15,131 nt of DNA from an uncultured Eubacteriales bacterium. Lineage in GTDB: Bacteria > Bacillota > Clostridia > Oscillospirales > Acutalibacteraceae. How positions within the stretch are numbered: position 1 is the first letter of the stretch; each line of letters opens with the position of its first letter. The translations under genes were made by a program, and so were the position numbers. The stretch spans positions 1-15,131 of the forward strand of contig CABQAC010000017.1 in NCBI GenBank assembly GCA_902462035.1, given 5' to 3'. Below, one piece after another: positions 1 to 7,374 of the stretch. Under the pieces are notes generated by a model. It made no database searches. It worked only from the letters and a program-made list of their open reading frames with translations, and was not told the DNA's origin.

Positions 1-1986
1 GCTGTTGTCCGCCGGGGCCAGCACCACGCCTTTTTTATCGATATCAAAAATCAGGACCGGATCCCCTTCCTTAAGGGGACGGGGCAGCTGATAGTTTTCC
101 TGCCGCCGCTCGGACACCGGATCCGCCGTTTCCTCCAGCGAACGGACGCCGGACCGCAGCCGCTGCTTGGCAGCCGCCGCGTCCACACCGGCCTTGTTTT
201 TGCGCAGCGCATCCATCTCATCTTCCAGCGCCTGGGCTTGGGAACGGATGCGGGAAACCAGCTGCCGCGCCTCCATACGGGCGCGTTCCATCTCCTTTTC
301 CCGGTCCTGTTCCATCTGTTCGCGGCGCGCCTCTTGCGCCGCATGTTCCGCCGCGGCCCGCAATTCGGTTTCCCGGCGTCGTTCTTCTTCCAGCGCGTGG
401 CGGCTTTCCTCCAGCCGTTCCACCACATCTTCGAAGCGCAGGCTTTCGGTGGACACCAGCTCCCGCGCCCGTTCCACCACCCCGTGGGGCATGCCCAGCC
501 GCTCGGAAATAGCGAACGCGTTGGACCGGCCAGGCACGCCGATAAGCAGCCGGTAGGTCGGCCGCAGGGTGGCCACGTCAAATTCGCAGCAGCCGTTTTC
601 CACCCCGCCGGTCTGCAGGGCATAGGCTTTCAGCTCGGCGTAGTGGGTGGTGGCCGCAATACGCGCCCCTTTCCGGCGCAAACTTTCTAAAATCGAGATG
701 GCGAGCGCCGCGCCCTCCACCGGGTCGGTCCCCGCGCCCAGCTCGTCCAGCAGCACCAGGCTGTTGCTGTCCGCCTCGTCTAAAATGGTGATGATATTGG
801 TCATGTGGGCGGAGAAAGTGGAAAGGGACTGCTCGATGCTCTGTTCGTCGCCGATATCTGCCAGCACATGGCGGAAAACCGACACCTGGCTGCCGTCGGA
901 AACCGGCAGCATCAGGCCGCACATAGCCATTAAGGTCAGCAGGCCGATGGTTTTGATCGAAACAGTTTTGCCGCCGGTATTGGGACCGGTGACCACCAGG
1001 GTGTCGAAGGACGCGCCCAGCTCCACCGTTGTGGGCACCACCTTTTCGGGGTCGATCAAGGGGTGCCGGGCGTTCTTCAGCAAAATCCGGCCCTCGCCGT
1101 TGACTTCCGGCACGGCGGCTTTCATCTTGTACCCCAGCCGGGCCTTGGCAAAAATCAGGTTCAGCCGCACCGCCTCCTCGTACCCGCGCACGGTATCGTC
1201 GGCAAAATCCCCTGTTTCCGCCGAAAAGGCGGCCAAGATCCGTTCGATTTCCGCTTCCTCCTTGGAAGCGAGCACCTTGAGTTCGTTGTTGGCTTCCACC
1301 ACGGCCATGGGTTCGATAAAAACCGTGGCGCCGCTGGCCGAAGTATCGTGTACCAAACCCGGCACTTCGTTGCGGAATTCCGCCTTGACCGGCACCACAA
1401 ACCGGCCGCCGCGGATGGTGACCAGCGCGTCCTGTAAGTATTTTTGGTAGGCGGCCGACCGGATCATGCCGTCCAGCTGGTCCCGCACCCGGGTGGACGC
1501 GTTGCGCATTTTGCGGCGGATGTCCGCAAGCGCCGGAGAAGCGTGGTCCGCCATTTCCTCTTCGGATACAATCGCGTTTAAAATCTTATCTTCCAGGTAC
1601 TTGTTGGGGGCCAGGGCGGCAAAGTTGCCGTCCAAACTGGTTTCCACCCCTTCGGAATGCTTCCGCCATTCGGCAAGCAGCCGCATGGTGCGCAGCAGCT
1701 GGGCAACATGGAGCAGCTCCCCCATGGTCAGCACGCCGCCCGCCTGGGCCCTGCGCAAGGCATTGGTCACGTTTTTCAGGCCGCCGAACCCCGGCGACCC
1801 AAAACGTCCCGTCAGCATGTGGGCGTCGCTGGTTTGGCGCAGCAAAAAGCGCACTTCCTCCAGGCTGGCGGCGGGTTCGCATTCCTCCGCCAGCCGCGCC
1901 GCGTCGTCGCAGGCGGTTTCCTCCGCCAGCATTTGTAATATTTTATCCAGTTCCAAGGCATTCTCGTGCCTGTTGTGTTTGGTCAT
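1..1986 (-). CDS. mutS2: MutS2 family ATPase/endonuclease, C-terminus cut off by the window edge
   Basis: MutS2 is a MutS-like ATPase that acts on branched DNA and recombination; in Bacillus it also has a role in rescuing collided ribosomes. The visible 662 codons are open to the left edge. The MutS ATPase core is clear: Walker A GPNTGGKT at residues 334-341, the STFSAHM signature near 387, and Walker B LVLLDELGAGTD near 410-421. A long charged helical region rich in Glu/Arg (about 513-600) fits the family's coiled coil. A KOW-like segment (EGDPVLIFDIDKKG) follows near the edge. Bacillus MutS2 is about 785 residues, so the C-terminal Smr nuclease domain should lie outside the window and cannot be checked here. 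The start is the ATG at 1986, preceded by AAAGGA with an 8-nt spacer. It lies 36 nt downstream of recO, so the two are probably co-transcribed. It differs from MutS in lacking the N-terminal mismatch-recognition domain. Confidence 0.96.
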   Translation of the reverse strand, partial: MTKHNRHENALELDKILQMLAEETACDDAARLAEECEPAASLEEVRFLLRQTSDAHMLTGRFGSPGFGGLKNVTNALRRAQAGGVLTMGELLHVAQLLRTMRLLAEWRKHSEGVETSLDGNFAALAPNKYLEDKILNAIVSEEEMADHASPALADIRRKMRNASTRVRDQLDGMIRSAAYQKYLQDALVTIRGGRFVVPVKAEFRNEVPGLVHDTSASGATVFIEPMAVVEANNELKVLASKEEAEIERILAAFSAETGDFADDTVRGYEEAVRLNLIFAKARLGYKMKAAVPEVNGEGRILLKNARHPLIDPEKVVPTTVELGASFDTLVVTGPNTGGKTVSIKTIGLLTLMAMCGLMLPVSDGSQVSVFRHVLADIGDEQSIEQSLSTFSAHMTNIITILDEADSNSLVLLDELGAGTDPVEGAALAISILESLRRKGARIAATTHYAELKAYALQTGGVENGCCEFDVATLRPTYRLLIGVPGRSNAFAISERLGMPHGVVERARELVSTESLRFEDVVERLEESRHALEEERRRETELRAAAEHAAQEARREQMEQDREKEMERARMEARQLVSRIRSQAQALEDEMDALRKNKAGVDAAAAKQRLRSGVRSLEETADPVSERRQENYQLPRPLKEGDPVLIFDIDKKGVVLAPADNS

Positions 1987-2022
1987 GGTACGATTCCTTT
2001 CTGTTAAAACCAAAAGCCGCCG

Positions 2023-2766
2023 CTAGGGCAGCTGATGGTAAAAACGCAGGGTTTTAAAATTGCGTTCCAGCTGGCAAAGCAAGTAGGCCTCTGCCGCCTC
2101 CGCCAAAGCGGCCGCGTCCCGTTCGGGCAGGTCGAAAGCAAACAGCTTCTCGAACGGCGCATAAACGGCGTGGCGCAAAGCGGTCAGCACGCCGCGGTTG
2201 ACCGGCAGGGTAATAACGCCGTCCTCCCGGTAGCAGCCGCCGCACAGCAACGCGCCCTGCTTGATGCGGAAATACATCGGCTCCCCTTCGAACGCGCCGC
2301 ATTTTTCGCACCCCACCAGGTTGGGCATATAGCCCGCCAGGGACAGCGCACGCAATTCCACCGCCGCCTTGACGATGTGAACGGGGCGCTTGGCAGTGTC
2401 CAGGTAGTAAAAGCCATTTAAAAACAACCGCAAAAAGTCCCCCGCTTCATCTTCCTCTGGCGCCAGGGCCAACGCCAGCTCACAAAAGTACTGGGCCAGC
2501 GTTAGCTTTTCCATATCCTTTCGCAGGCCGTAGAACAGCTCTTTCGGCTCCGCCTCGTCCACGGTATAGGCGCTCCGGCCCTTGAAAATACCAAAGCGGG
2601 AATAGCAGAACAGCTGGGTGGCCGCCGCGTTTTTGCTGCGCAGGCTGCGCGTTCCCTTAGCAAAGGCCCGTATAATTCCATTGGTACGGGTCAGCAGGGT
2701 AATCACGCGGTCATTTTCACCGGTTTCATTTTCCCGCAGGACCAATCCGTCGGTGGTAAACTGCAT
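2023..2766 (-). CDS. recO: DNA repair protein RecO
   Basis: RecO is a recombination mediator. With RecR it displaces SSB and loads RecA during gap repair, and it also anneals single strands. The 247-residue product matches the usual length of about 250. The N-terminal OB-fold starts with the typical pattern FTTDGLVLRENETGENDRV, followed by a basic segment (RAFAKGTRSLRSK). The C-terminal half carries a zinc-finger pattern with Cys153, Cys156, Cys175 and Cys178 (CEKC and CGGC). I chose the ATG at 2766 because GGGGGAAGAAG lies directly upstream and the protein then begins as the family does. A longer reading to 2817 would add 17 residues encoded partly by the terminator stem, which is implausible. 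A strong hairpin terminator lies just upstream, so recO expression depends on read-through or on a weak promoter in the short gap. mutS2 follows after 36 nt. Confidence 0.95.
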   Translation of the reverse strand: MQFTTDGLVLRENETGENDRVITLLTRTNGIIRAFAKGTRSLRSKNAAATQLFCYSRFGIFKGRSAYTVDEAEPKELFYGLRKDMEKLTLAQYFCELALALAPEEDEAGDFLRLFLNGFYYLDTAKRPVHIVKAAVELRALSLAGYMPNLVGCEKCGAFEGEPMYFRIKQGALLCGGCYREDGVITLPVNRGVLTALRHAVYAPFEKLFAFDLPERDAAALAEAAEAYLLCQLERNFKTLRFYHQLP

Positions 2767-2799
2767 CTTCTTCCCCCATTTATGTAACGCGCCAAAACC

Positions 2800-2833
2800 A
2801 AAAACAACGGGCGGCAATCCGCCCGTTGTTTTT
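2800..2833 (-). terminator. Strong intrinsic terminator between yqzL and recO
   Basis: The arms 2800-2814 and 2819-2833 are perfectly complementary over 15 bp, with a 4-nt loop. Read on the minus strand, the GC-rich core CCGCCCG is followed by TTGTTTTT and then GGTTTT, the usual layout of an intrinsic terminator. It starts 9 nt after the yqzL stop codon. The flanking A/T tracts pair with each other, so it could also act on the plus strand, but no plus-strand gene ends here. Confidence 0.85.
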
Positions 2834-2842
2834 CGCCGATCG

Positions 2843-3010
2843 TCAAAAGGGCAAACGATTTTCCGGACGTTCTTCCGAAAGCCCTTGGCATTGCCTTAGC
2901 AGGGTGTCCCCGATGGACTCGATACATCTTTTGTGGACAGCGGCATAGGTTAAATAATCCTCCACCCTGCCCGTTTTCTGAAACTTCTTCCACGCGATCC
3001 GATCTTCCAT
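2843..3010 (-). CDS. yqzL: YqzL-like small protein (55 aa)
   Basis: This short gene encodes 55 residues. It begins MEDRIAWKKFQKTGRVEDYL, which resembles the YqzL family pattern in which a Trp, Phe, then T-G, then a Y-L pair are spaced this way near the N-terminus. In Bacillus, yqzL sits between era and recO, exactly as here. Its function is not known. The ATG at 3010 is preceded by AAAGGAGG with a 7-nt spacer, one of the best ribosome binding sites in the window, so the gene is very likely translated. The C-terminal part is longer than I expect for YqzL and contains two cysteines (Cys29, Cys41), which I cannot interpret. The gene lies 79 nt after era and is followed at once by a strong terminator, so it is probably the last gene of the phoH-era transcript. 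Confidence 0.75.
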   Translation of the reverse strand: MEDRIAWKKFQKTGRVEDYLTYAAVHKRCIESIGDTLLRQCQGLSEERPENRLPF

Positions 3011-3089
3011 CTGCCATCCTCCTTTGAAATCCGTCCAATGATAATGTGCGCGGTTGCAGGAGGATCTATGTTAGGGAATTCGTGGTACT

Positions 3090-4025
3090 TTACGAATCAA
3101 AATTATTTTTGTCGTAGCCAAGGCTGCGCAGCACCGCCTCGCGGTTGCGCCAGTCCTCCTTGACCTTGACCCATAACTGCAGGTTGATTTTACAAGCGAA
3201 AAAGTCTTCCAAATCCTGCCGGGCATAGGTCCCCACCTTTTTTAGCATGGCGCCGCCCTTTCCAATGATAATCCCCTTGTGGCTGTCCCGCTCGCAGAAG
3301 ATCACCGCGCGGATGTCGGTAACCGGGCCGGAAGCGCTTTCCCGTTCCGCCATATGTTCCACTGCCACCGCCACGCCGTGGGGAACCTCCTTGTCCAGCA
3401 GACGCAGCAGCTTTTCGCGGATCATTTCCGCCGCCAGCGTTTGTTCGGGCATGTCGGTAATTTCTTCCTCGCCAAAAAAGTGCATACCCTCCTGGGCCAT
3501 GCCAACCAGCTCGCGCAGCAAATCCGGCACTCCGTCCCCCTTCAGGGCGGATACCGGCACCACCGCGGAAAACGCGTATTGTTCGCTCCAGGCGGCAATT
3601 TGGGCCATCAGCTGCTCCTTGTGGGCCAGCCGGTCTATTTTATTGATCACCAGCACAGCCGGCAGCTGCTGCTTGCGGATGGTTTCAAGCAATTCCTGCT
3701 CCGCCGGACGGATTTCTTCCCCGGCCTCCACCACCAGAATGCAGCAATCCACCCCGGCAACCGACGCGTGAATCGAGCGCGTCATATAGTCGTCCAGCCG
3801 GTTGCGGGACCGGTGCAGCCCCGGCGTGTCCAAAAAAACCAGCTGGGTCTCCCCTTTTGTCCAAATACCCATAATCCGGGTCCGGGTGGTTTGGGGCTTG
3901 TTCGATACAATGGCAAGTTTTTGCCCCAGCATCGCATTAAGCAGCGAGGACTTTCCCACGTTGGGGCATCCCACAATAGCGACAAACGCGGCTTTTTGAG
4001 CCGCGCCGTTGTTTGGTTGGGTCAT
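3090..4025 (-). CDS. era: GTPase Era
   Basis: Era is an essential GTPase that binds the 3' end of 16S rRNA and assists assembly of the 30S ribosomal subunit. The 311-residue product has every G motif: G1 GCPNVGKS (19-26), the TTRTR switch region (46-50), G3 DTPG (66-69), G4 NKID (128-131) and G5 SAL (159-161). The C-terminal KH RNA-binding domain shows GIIIGKGGAMLKKVG (251-265) and the conserved end LWVKVKEDWR. Length is normal for the family (about 300). The start ATG at 4025 overlaps the dgkA stop by 4 nt (ATGA), which indicates translational coupling. AAGGAG lies 11 nt upstream. The residue after the first Gly of G1 is Cys rather than the common Arg or Lys, which should not affect nucleotide binding. 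The neighbours phoH and ybeY act on the same rRNA end. Confidence 0.98.
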   Translation of the reverse strand: MTQPNNGAAQKAAFVAIVGCPNVGKSSLLNAMLGQKLAIVSNKPQTTRTRIMGIWTKGETQLVFLDTPGLHRSRNRLDDYMTRSIHASVAGVDCCILVVEAGEEIRPAEQELLETIRKQQLPAVLVINKIDRLAHKEQLMAQIAAWSEQYAFSAVVPVSALKGDGVPDLLRELVGMAQEGMHFFGEEEITDMPEQTLAAEMIREKLLRLLDKEVPHGVAVAVEHMAERESASGPVTDIRAVIFCERDSHKGIIIGKGGAMLKKVGTYARQDLEDFFACKINLQLWVKVKEDWRNREAVLRSLGYDKNNFDS

Positions 4026-4537
4026 TTGTTTTCTTTCTCCTTTTTCGCCGAATCCTGCGGCGCTTTTCTCGTCAGCCGGCGCACAATCCGGGGCGGCCCA
4101 GCCACCACGTAAAGCGCAAGCGCCACCGTCAGGGCGGCAAGGCCCGCCAAGTGCAGGGGCGCTTCCCGGTAATGGTCAAAAATACGGCGAAAGGCCGCGG
4201 GCTGCCAAAACAGGCAGACAGCCACGCACACCGAAAAAACCGCGCACACCAACACCGCACCCGCCGCCACATCCTTGACGCTGCGGGCCGTCTGGGAAAA
4301 TTCGGGCGATGTTTTATCCGTCAGCCCCTCCATCGCGGTATTAAGCATTTCGGCCCCGATCACCAACCCGAACGCGGCGAAAACCAACGCCGTTTCCCCC
4401 CGCGTCAGTTCAAAAAAGCGGAGAAATAACAGCACATATACCACCATCACGGTGTGAATGCGCATGTTGCGCTCGTTATTGATGCAAAACACGATTCCAC
4501 GCAGGGCGGCGCGGAAGCTATGCAAAATGCTTCTCAT
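4022..4537 (-). CDS. dgkA: Undecaprenol/diacylglycerol kinase, DgkA family, with C-terminal extension
   Basis: This is an integral membrane lipid kinase. In Gram-positive bacteria the family phosphorylates undecaprenol to recycle the cell-wall lipid carrier. The family core is residues 1-111: the SF-AARG-like amphipathic start, ERNMRIH (22-28), the active-site segment GAEMLNTAMEGLTD (61-74) and VKDVAAGAVL (87-96), with three membrane helices. The usual Gram-positive enzyme has about 120-130 residues, and this one has 171. The extra part adds a probable fourth membrane helix (about 128-147) and a Lys/Arg-rich tail. The extension is unfamiliar to me and is not a recognisable phosphatase domain. 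The ATG at 4537 gives the full conserved N-terminus, with TAAGG 9 nt upstream and 11 nt between it and the ybeY stop. The stop overlaps the era start by 4 nt. Confidence 0.92.
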   Translation of the reverse strand: MRSILHSFRAALRGIVFCINNERNMRIHTVMVVYVLLFLRFFELTRGETALVFAAFGLVIGAEMLNTAMEGLTDKTSPEFSQTARSVKDVAAGAVLVCAVFSVCVAVCLFWQPAAFRRIFDHYREAPLHLAGLAALTVALALYVVAGPPRIVRRLTRKAPQDSAKKEKENK

Positions 4538-4548
4538 CGCATTTTGCC

Positions 4549-5061
4549 TTATTCGTCCGAATCCTGGAGCACATAGGAAGCGCTGCTGGGCAGGCCGAGC
4601 AGGGTCATCACCTGCTCCTCCTTTTCCCGCATGCGCACCGCCTCGATCCCGCCTTGTTCATGGTCGTAGCCGAGCAGGTGCAGCATCGAGTGGGCGGTCA
4701 AAAAACCGACTTCCCGCTGCAGGGAGTGGTCGTACATCTTCGCCTGCTCCACCGCCTTGTTCATACAAATGACGATATCCCCCAACAGGCACGCGCCGGT
4801 ATCGTGGTTGATGTCGTACACCCCGTTTTCCCCCAAGGGGAAAGACAGCACGTCGGTGGGGGCGTCTTTGTGGCGGTAAGTTTTGTTTAATTCCTGAATT
4901 TGCGCCAAATCCACAAAATTAACGCTGACCTCCGCCGGGCCTTTGAATTCTTCCATCTTCAGCACGGCATTGCAGCAGCGGCGGACCAACATCCGCAGCC
5001 CGGTAGGAATTTTCACGTCCTTCTGTTGGTTGGTGATAACCACCTTGATTTTATCGGTCAT
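4549..5061 (-). CDS. ybeY: Endoribonuclease YbeY, 16S rRNA maturation factor
   Basis: YbeY is a zinc-dependent single-strand RNase that takes part in 16S rRNA 3'-end processing and ribosome quality control. The product is 170 residues, normal for the family. The metal-binding motif HSMLHLLGYDH (124-134) supplies the three zinc-ligand histidines His124, His128 and His134. The upstream conserved block LNKTYRHKDAPTDVLSFP (58-75) is also present. The start ATG at 5061 overlaps the phoH stop by 4 nt, with AGGCGG 5 nt upstream. The tight coupling to phoH and era is the standard functional group, since PhoH/YbeZ and Era both interact with YbeY in other bacteria. In Bacillus a 7TM-HD gene (yqfF/pgpH) lies between phoH and ybeY; here nothing does. 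Confidence 0.97.
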   Translation of the reverse strand: MTDKIKVVITNQQKDVKIPTGLRMLVRRCCNAVLKMEEFKGPAEVSVNFVDLAQIQELNKTYRHKDAPTDVLSFPLGENGVYDINHDTGACLLGDIVICMNKAVEQAKMYDHSLQREVGFLTAHSMLHLLGYDHEQGGIEAVRMREKEEQVMTLLGLPSSASYVLQDSDE

Positions 5062-6023
5062 TTGTTCCGCCTGCCCTCTTCGTATTTCTCGTATGCCTTG
5101 ATTATTTCCTGCACCAGCTTGTGGCGCACAACGTCCTTTTCGTTAAACTGAACCATGGCGATATCGGGCACGTTTTTTAGAATTCGGGCCGCTTCCACCA
5201 ATCCGGAGCGGCGGCCGTCAGGCAGGTCAATTTGTGTGATGTCGCCGGTAATCACCATTTTGGAGTTAAAACCCAAACGGGTCAGGAACATTTTCATCTG
5301 CTCGCAGGTGGTGTTCTGCGCCTCGTCCAGGATGATAAAGCTGTCGTCCAGGGTGCGGCCGCGCATATAGGCCAGGGGCGCCACCTCGATATTCCCGCGT
5401 TCCACGTATTTCTGGTACGTCTCGGCGCCCAGCATATCGAACAGCGCATCATAAAGCGGGCGCAGGTAAGGGTCGACCTTCTGCTGCAGGTCGCCGGGCA
5501 AAAATCCCAGCTTTTCGCCCGCTTCCACCGCCGGGCGGGTCAGGATAATACGGTTGACCTCGTGCGCGCGGAAAGCGGTTACCGCCATGGCAACGGCAAG
5601 GTAAGTTTTGCCGGTCCCGGCAGGGCCCACCGCAAGGGTGATGGTGTTGTCTTTAATCTCCCGCACATAGTTGCGCTGGCCCAGGGTTTTTGGCTTGATA
5701 GGCTTGCCTTTGGCTGTGATGCAGATACAGTCCTTGGCCAGGGATTCGATTTTTTCCTCGCTGCCATCGTTGACGAGCGACATACAATAGCGAACGGCTT
5801 GCTCGTTTAATGATTCCCCCCGGTTTAACAGGCTGAGTAAACTTTCCACCACCTTGGCCGCTTTGGAGACAGGCTCCGCCTCCCCGGAAATCTTCAGTTC
5901 CGAACCCCGGCTGATGATGTCCACACCGTATTCCTTCTCGATCATGCGCACATTTTCGTCAAAACTGCCGAAAAGGCTTACGGCGATCTCCATGCGGTCA
6001 ATGTTGATGGTCTGTTCGAACAT
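5058..6023 (-). CDS. phoH: PhoH-like ATPase (YbeZ type)
   Basis: This P-loop ATPase of the PhoH/YbeZ family works with YbeY in rRNA maturation and RNA metabolism; its exact activity is still debated. The 321-residue product has an N-terminal segment related to a KH-like fold, Walker A GPAGTGKT (133-140), LTRPAVEAGEKLGFLPGD (161-178) and Walker B FIILDEAQN (229-237), followed by TGDITQIDLP (259-268). I chose the ATG at 6023, preceded by AAGGGAG with a 5-nt spacer, because the length then matches the family (about 320). An in-frame ATG at 6077 would add 18 residues rich in Cys and Phe and has only a weaker AGGGG site. It is probably leader sequence. The gene heads the phoH-ybeY-dgkA-era-yqzL operon from the promoter at 6104-6132. 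Confidence 0.96.
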   Translation of the reverse strand: MFEQTINIDRMEIAVSLFGSFDENVRMIEKEYGVDIISRGSELKISGEAEPVSKAAKVVESLLSLLNRGESLNEQAVRYCMSLVNDGSEEKIESLAKDCICITAKGKPIKPKTLGQRNYVREIKDNTITLAVGPAGTGKTYLAVAMAVTAFRAHEVNRIILTRPAVEAGEKLGFLPGDLQQKVDPYLRPLYDALFDMLGAETYQKYVERGNIEVAPLAYMRGRTLDDSFIILDEAQNTTCEQMKMFLTRLGFNSKMVITGDITQIDLPDGRRSGLVEAARILKNVPDIAMVQFNEKDVVRHKLVQEIIKAYEKYEEGRRNK

Positions 6024-6042
6024 AAATACTCCCTTGGCTTTC

Positions 6043-6091
6043 AGGGGAAAAATCGGGCAAAAACAACAAAATTCCATCCCGGCGTTCCCCT
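6043..6091 (-). promoter_or_regulatory. Nested stem-loop in the phoH 5' leader
   Basis: Two nested inverted repeats lie between the predicted phoH transcription start and its start codon. The outer arms are 6043-6049 and 6085-6091 (AGGGGAA with TTCCCCT). The inner arms are 6054-6057 and 6078-6081 (CGGG with CCCG). The structure would pair the AGGGG that precedes the upstream in-frame ATG at 6077 and would leave the real AAGGGAG site of phoH free. It matches no riboswitch class that I know. A regulatory role is inference. Confidence 0.4.
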
Positions 6092-6103
6092 ATATTCTGA
6101 TTT

Positions 6104-6132
6104 ATTATATCATAATTCATTCGGCAAGTCAT
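6104..6132 (-). promoter_or_regulatory. Sigma-A promoter of the phoH-era operon
   Basis: On the minus strand there is a perfect -10 box TATAAT (6109-6104) with an extended -10 TG one base upstream. A -35-like ATGACT (6132-6127; 4 of 6 consensus bases) is separated from it by 17 bp. The DNA upstream (6146-6165) is very A/T-rich, like an UP element. The predicted start near 6097 gives a leader of about 75 nt before the phoH ATG. Confidence 0.75.
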
Positions 6133-6177
6133 TGCGCATTCTACCAAATTATATTTTATAATTTTCACCGTTTTCCG

Positions 6178-7356
6178 TTAATTTATTAGGATTTCATCTT
6201 CGTATCCGATGTTCTCCTCACAATTCAGGGTCAGCTCGTAATACAAGGTATTGTTTTCCACCACAAGCCGTTTTTGGCGGGAAGTAATTTTTACGTCTTT
6301 CAATTCGTTCTCCAGCCGCTCTTCCAATGCGGCCGCCGCGATTTCCTCCGCCTGGGCCGGGGTGTAGGCCACTTCTTCGGGCTGCAGTTCGAGCCATTCT
6401 TCGGTATACAGCGTGGCAGGAAACTTTGCGCCGAAAAAGGTTACCGGTGTGGTGGTCAGTTCGCGCTGGAAATTTTCCCCTTGCGGCGCAGGCGTAACGC
6501 TTAAAGGGATTTCCACCCCGAACAATTGGAACCGCTGCCGCCGGATGGTGCGCCCGGTAGGCGTTTGAACCGTTTGGCGTAGCGGCACCTTTTCGGATAG
6601 CACCCGGGTGGTCGCCGCGACGATCTTCCCCGTGGCGTGGTGCAGCAGCGTTTCGCCGAAGGCATTTTCCGAAATTCCGGTAATCAACATGTCGTCCTCG
6701 GCCACCACATCCCCCGGCTTTACCAAGCACTGGCCGGTCTGCGCCTGCACCCATAGGATCTGGCCGCCTCGGGATGCCCGGATGTTGCAAGGCACATCCA
6801 TGGGGATAATTTCGGGCGCTTTCTTGCCTTCGCGCAGGTCGATGCAGATCGTGCTGCCCTTTAAGTATAAGGTGATCCAGGATAGTTCCGGCATGGTCAG
6901 CATCGCTTCCCGCTTGAGTACCGGCAGATTCAGGCTGCTTTTCAGGCTGCCGGTATCCAGCCCCAGGCCGGCCATCGAAGCGCGGATTTGTTCCTCGGTC
7001 AAAGCCACGTTCCCCGTTATCTGGATATTCCACACGAACAAAGAAAGCGTATATACGACAGCCAAAAACACCGCCATTCCCACCGCCACGCCCAGCCTGG
7101 CCCGCACCCGCTGGAGCAGGAAGGGCAGGCCGTGGCGTTCCGTCACGCAAAGCCGCATGCCCGATTTTTTGGCCACCGGGCGCAGTTTGTCGTAGGTTTT
7201 TACGTTGGTGCAGGCAAACAGCACGCCGTTCTTGGCCCTGACCTCCCACAGCTCCACATCCCTGGCGGAAGCCAGGTTCAAAAAGCGCTCGGTAAAGCCG
7301 CCGCTGGCCCGGATTTTCAGATAGCCGCGCAGCTGGCGGATCATCCAAATCATCAT
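6178..7356 (-). CDS. yqfD: Sporulation protein YqfD
   Basis: YqfD is a membrane protein of spore-forming Firmicutes. In Bacillus it belongs to the mother-cell sigma-E regulon and is needed for efficient sporulation; its molecular role is unclear. The product has 392 residues. A soluble N-terminal domain (1-85) is followed by a single membrane helix (about 87-109) and the typical VWNIQITGN junction. A large domain outside the membrane follows (about 110-392), with the family blocks LSWITLYLKGSTICIDLREG (154-173) and KPGDVVAEDDMLITGI. The start ATG at 7356 has AGGGAGG with a 7-nt spacer; ATG codons also occur at the second and fifth positions and cannot be excluded. The gene begins 18 nt after yqfC, so the two form one unit. 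A separate promoter for phoH lies downstream. Antisense and other-frame open stretches here are shadows. Confidence 0.94.
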   Translation of the reverse strand: MMIWMIRQLRGYLKIRASGGFTERFLNLASARDVELWEVRAKNGVLFACTNVKTYDKLRPVAKKSGMRLCVTERHGLPFLLQRVRARLGVAVGMAVFLAVVYTLSLFVWNIQITGNVALTEEQIRASMAGLGLDTGSLKSSLNLPVLKREAMLTMPELSWITLYLKGSTICIDLREGKKAPEIIPMDVPCNIRASRGGQILWVQAQTGQCLVKPGDVVAEDDMLITGISENAFGETLLHHATGKIVAATTRVLSEKVPLRQTVQTPTGRTIRRQRFQLFGVEIPLSVTPAPQGENFQRELTTTPVTFFGAKFPATLYTEEWLELQPEEVAYTPAQAEEIAAAALEERLENELKDVKITSRQKRLVVENNTLYYELTLNCEENIGYEDEILIN

Positions 7357-7374
7357 CCCGCGTCCTCCCTTTCC

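Noticed and set aside
647..1450. Plus-strand 267-codon frame opposite mutS2
   Set aside because: Antisense to the MutS2 ATPase core, Ser/Thr-rich from reversed codons, with no independent signals.
1987..1997. The 11-mer GGTACGATTCC next to the mutS2 start occurs again before ylbJ (7839-7849)
   Set aside because: Matches of this length are expected by chance many times in a 15-kb window, and the two copies have opposite relations to their genes.
6146..6164. AT-only hairpin (AAATTATA with TATAATTT) after yqfD
   Set aside because: The stem has no G-C pairs, so it is unlikely to terminate transcription. It is better seen as A/T-rich DNA upstream of the phoH promoter.
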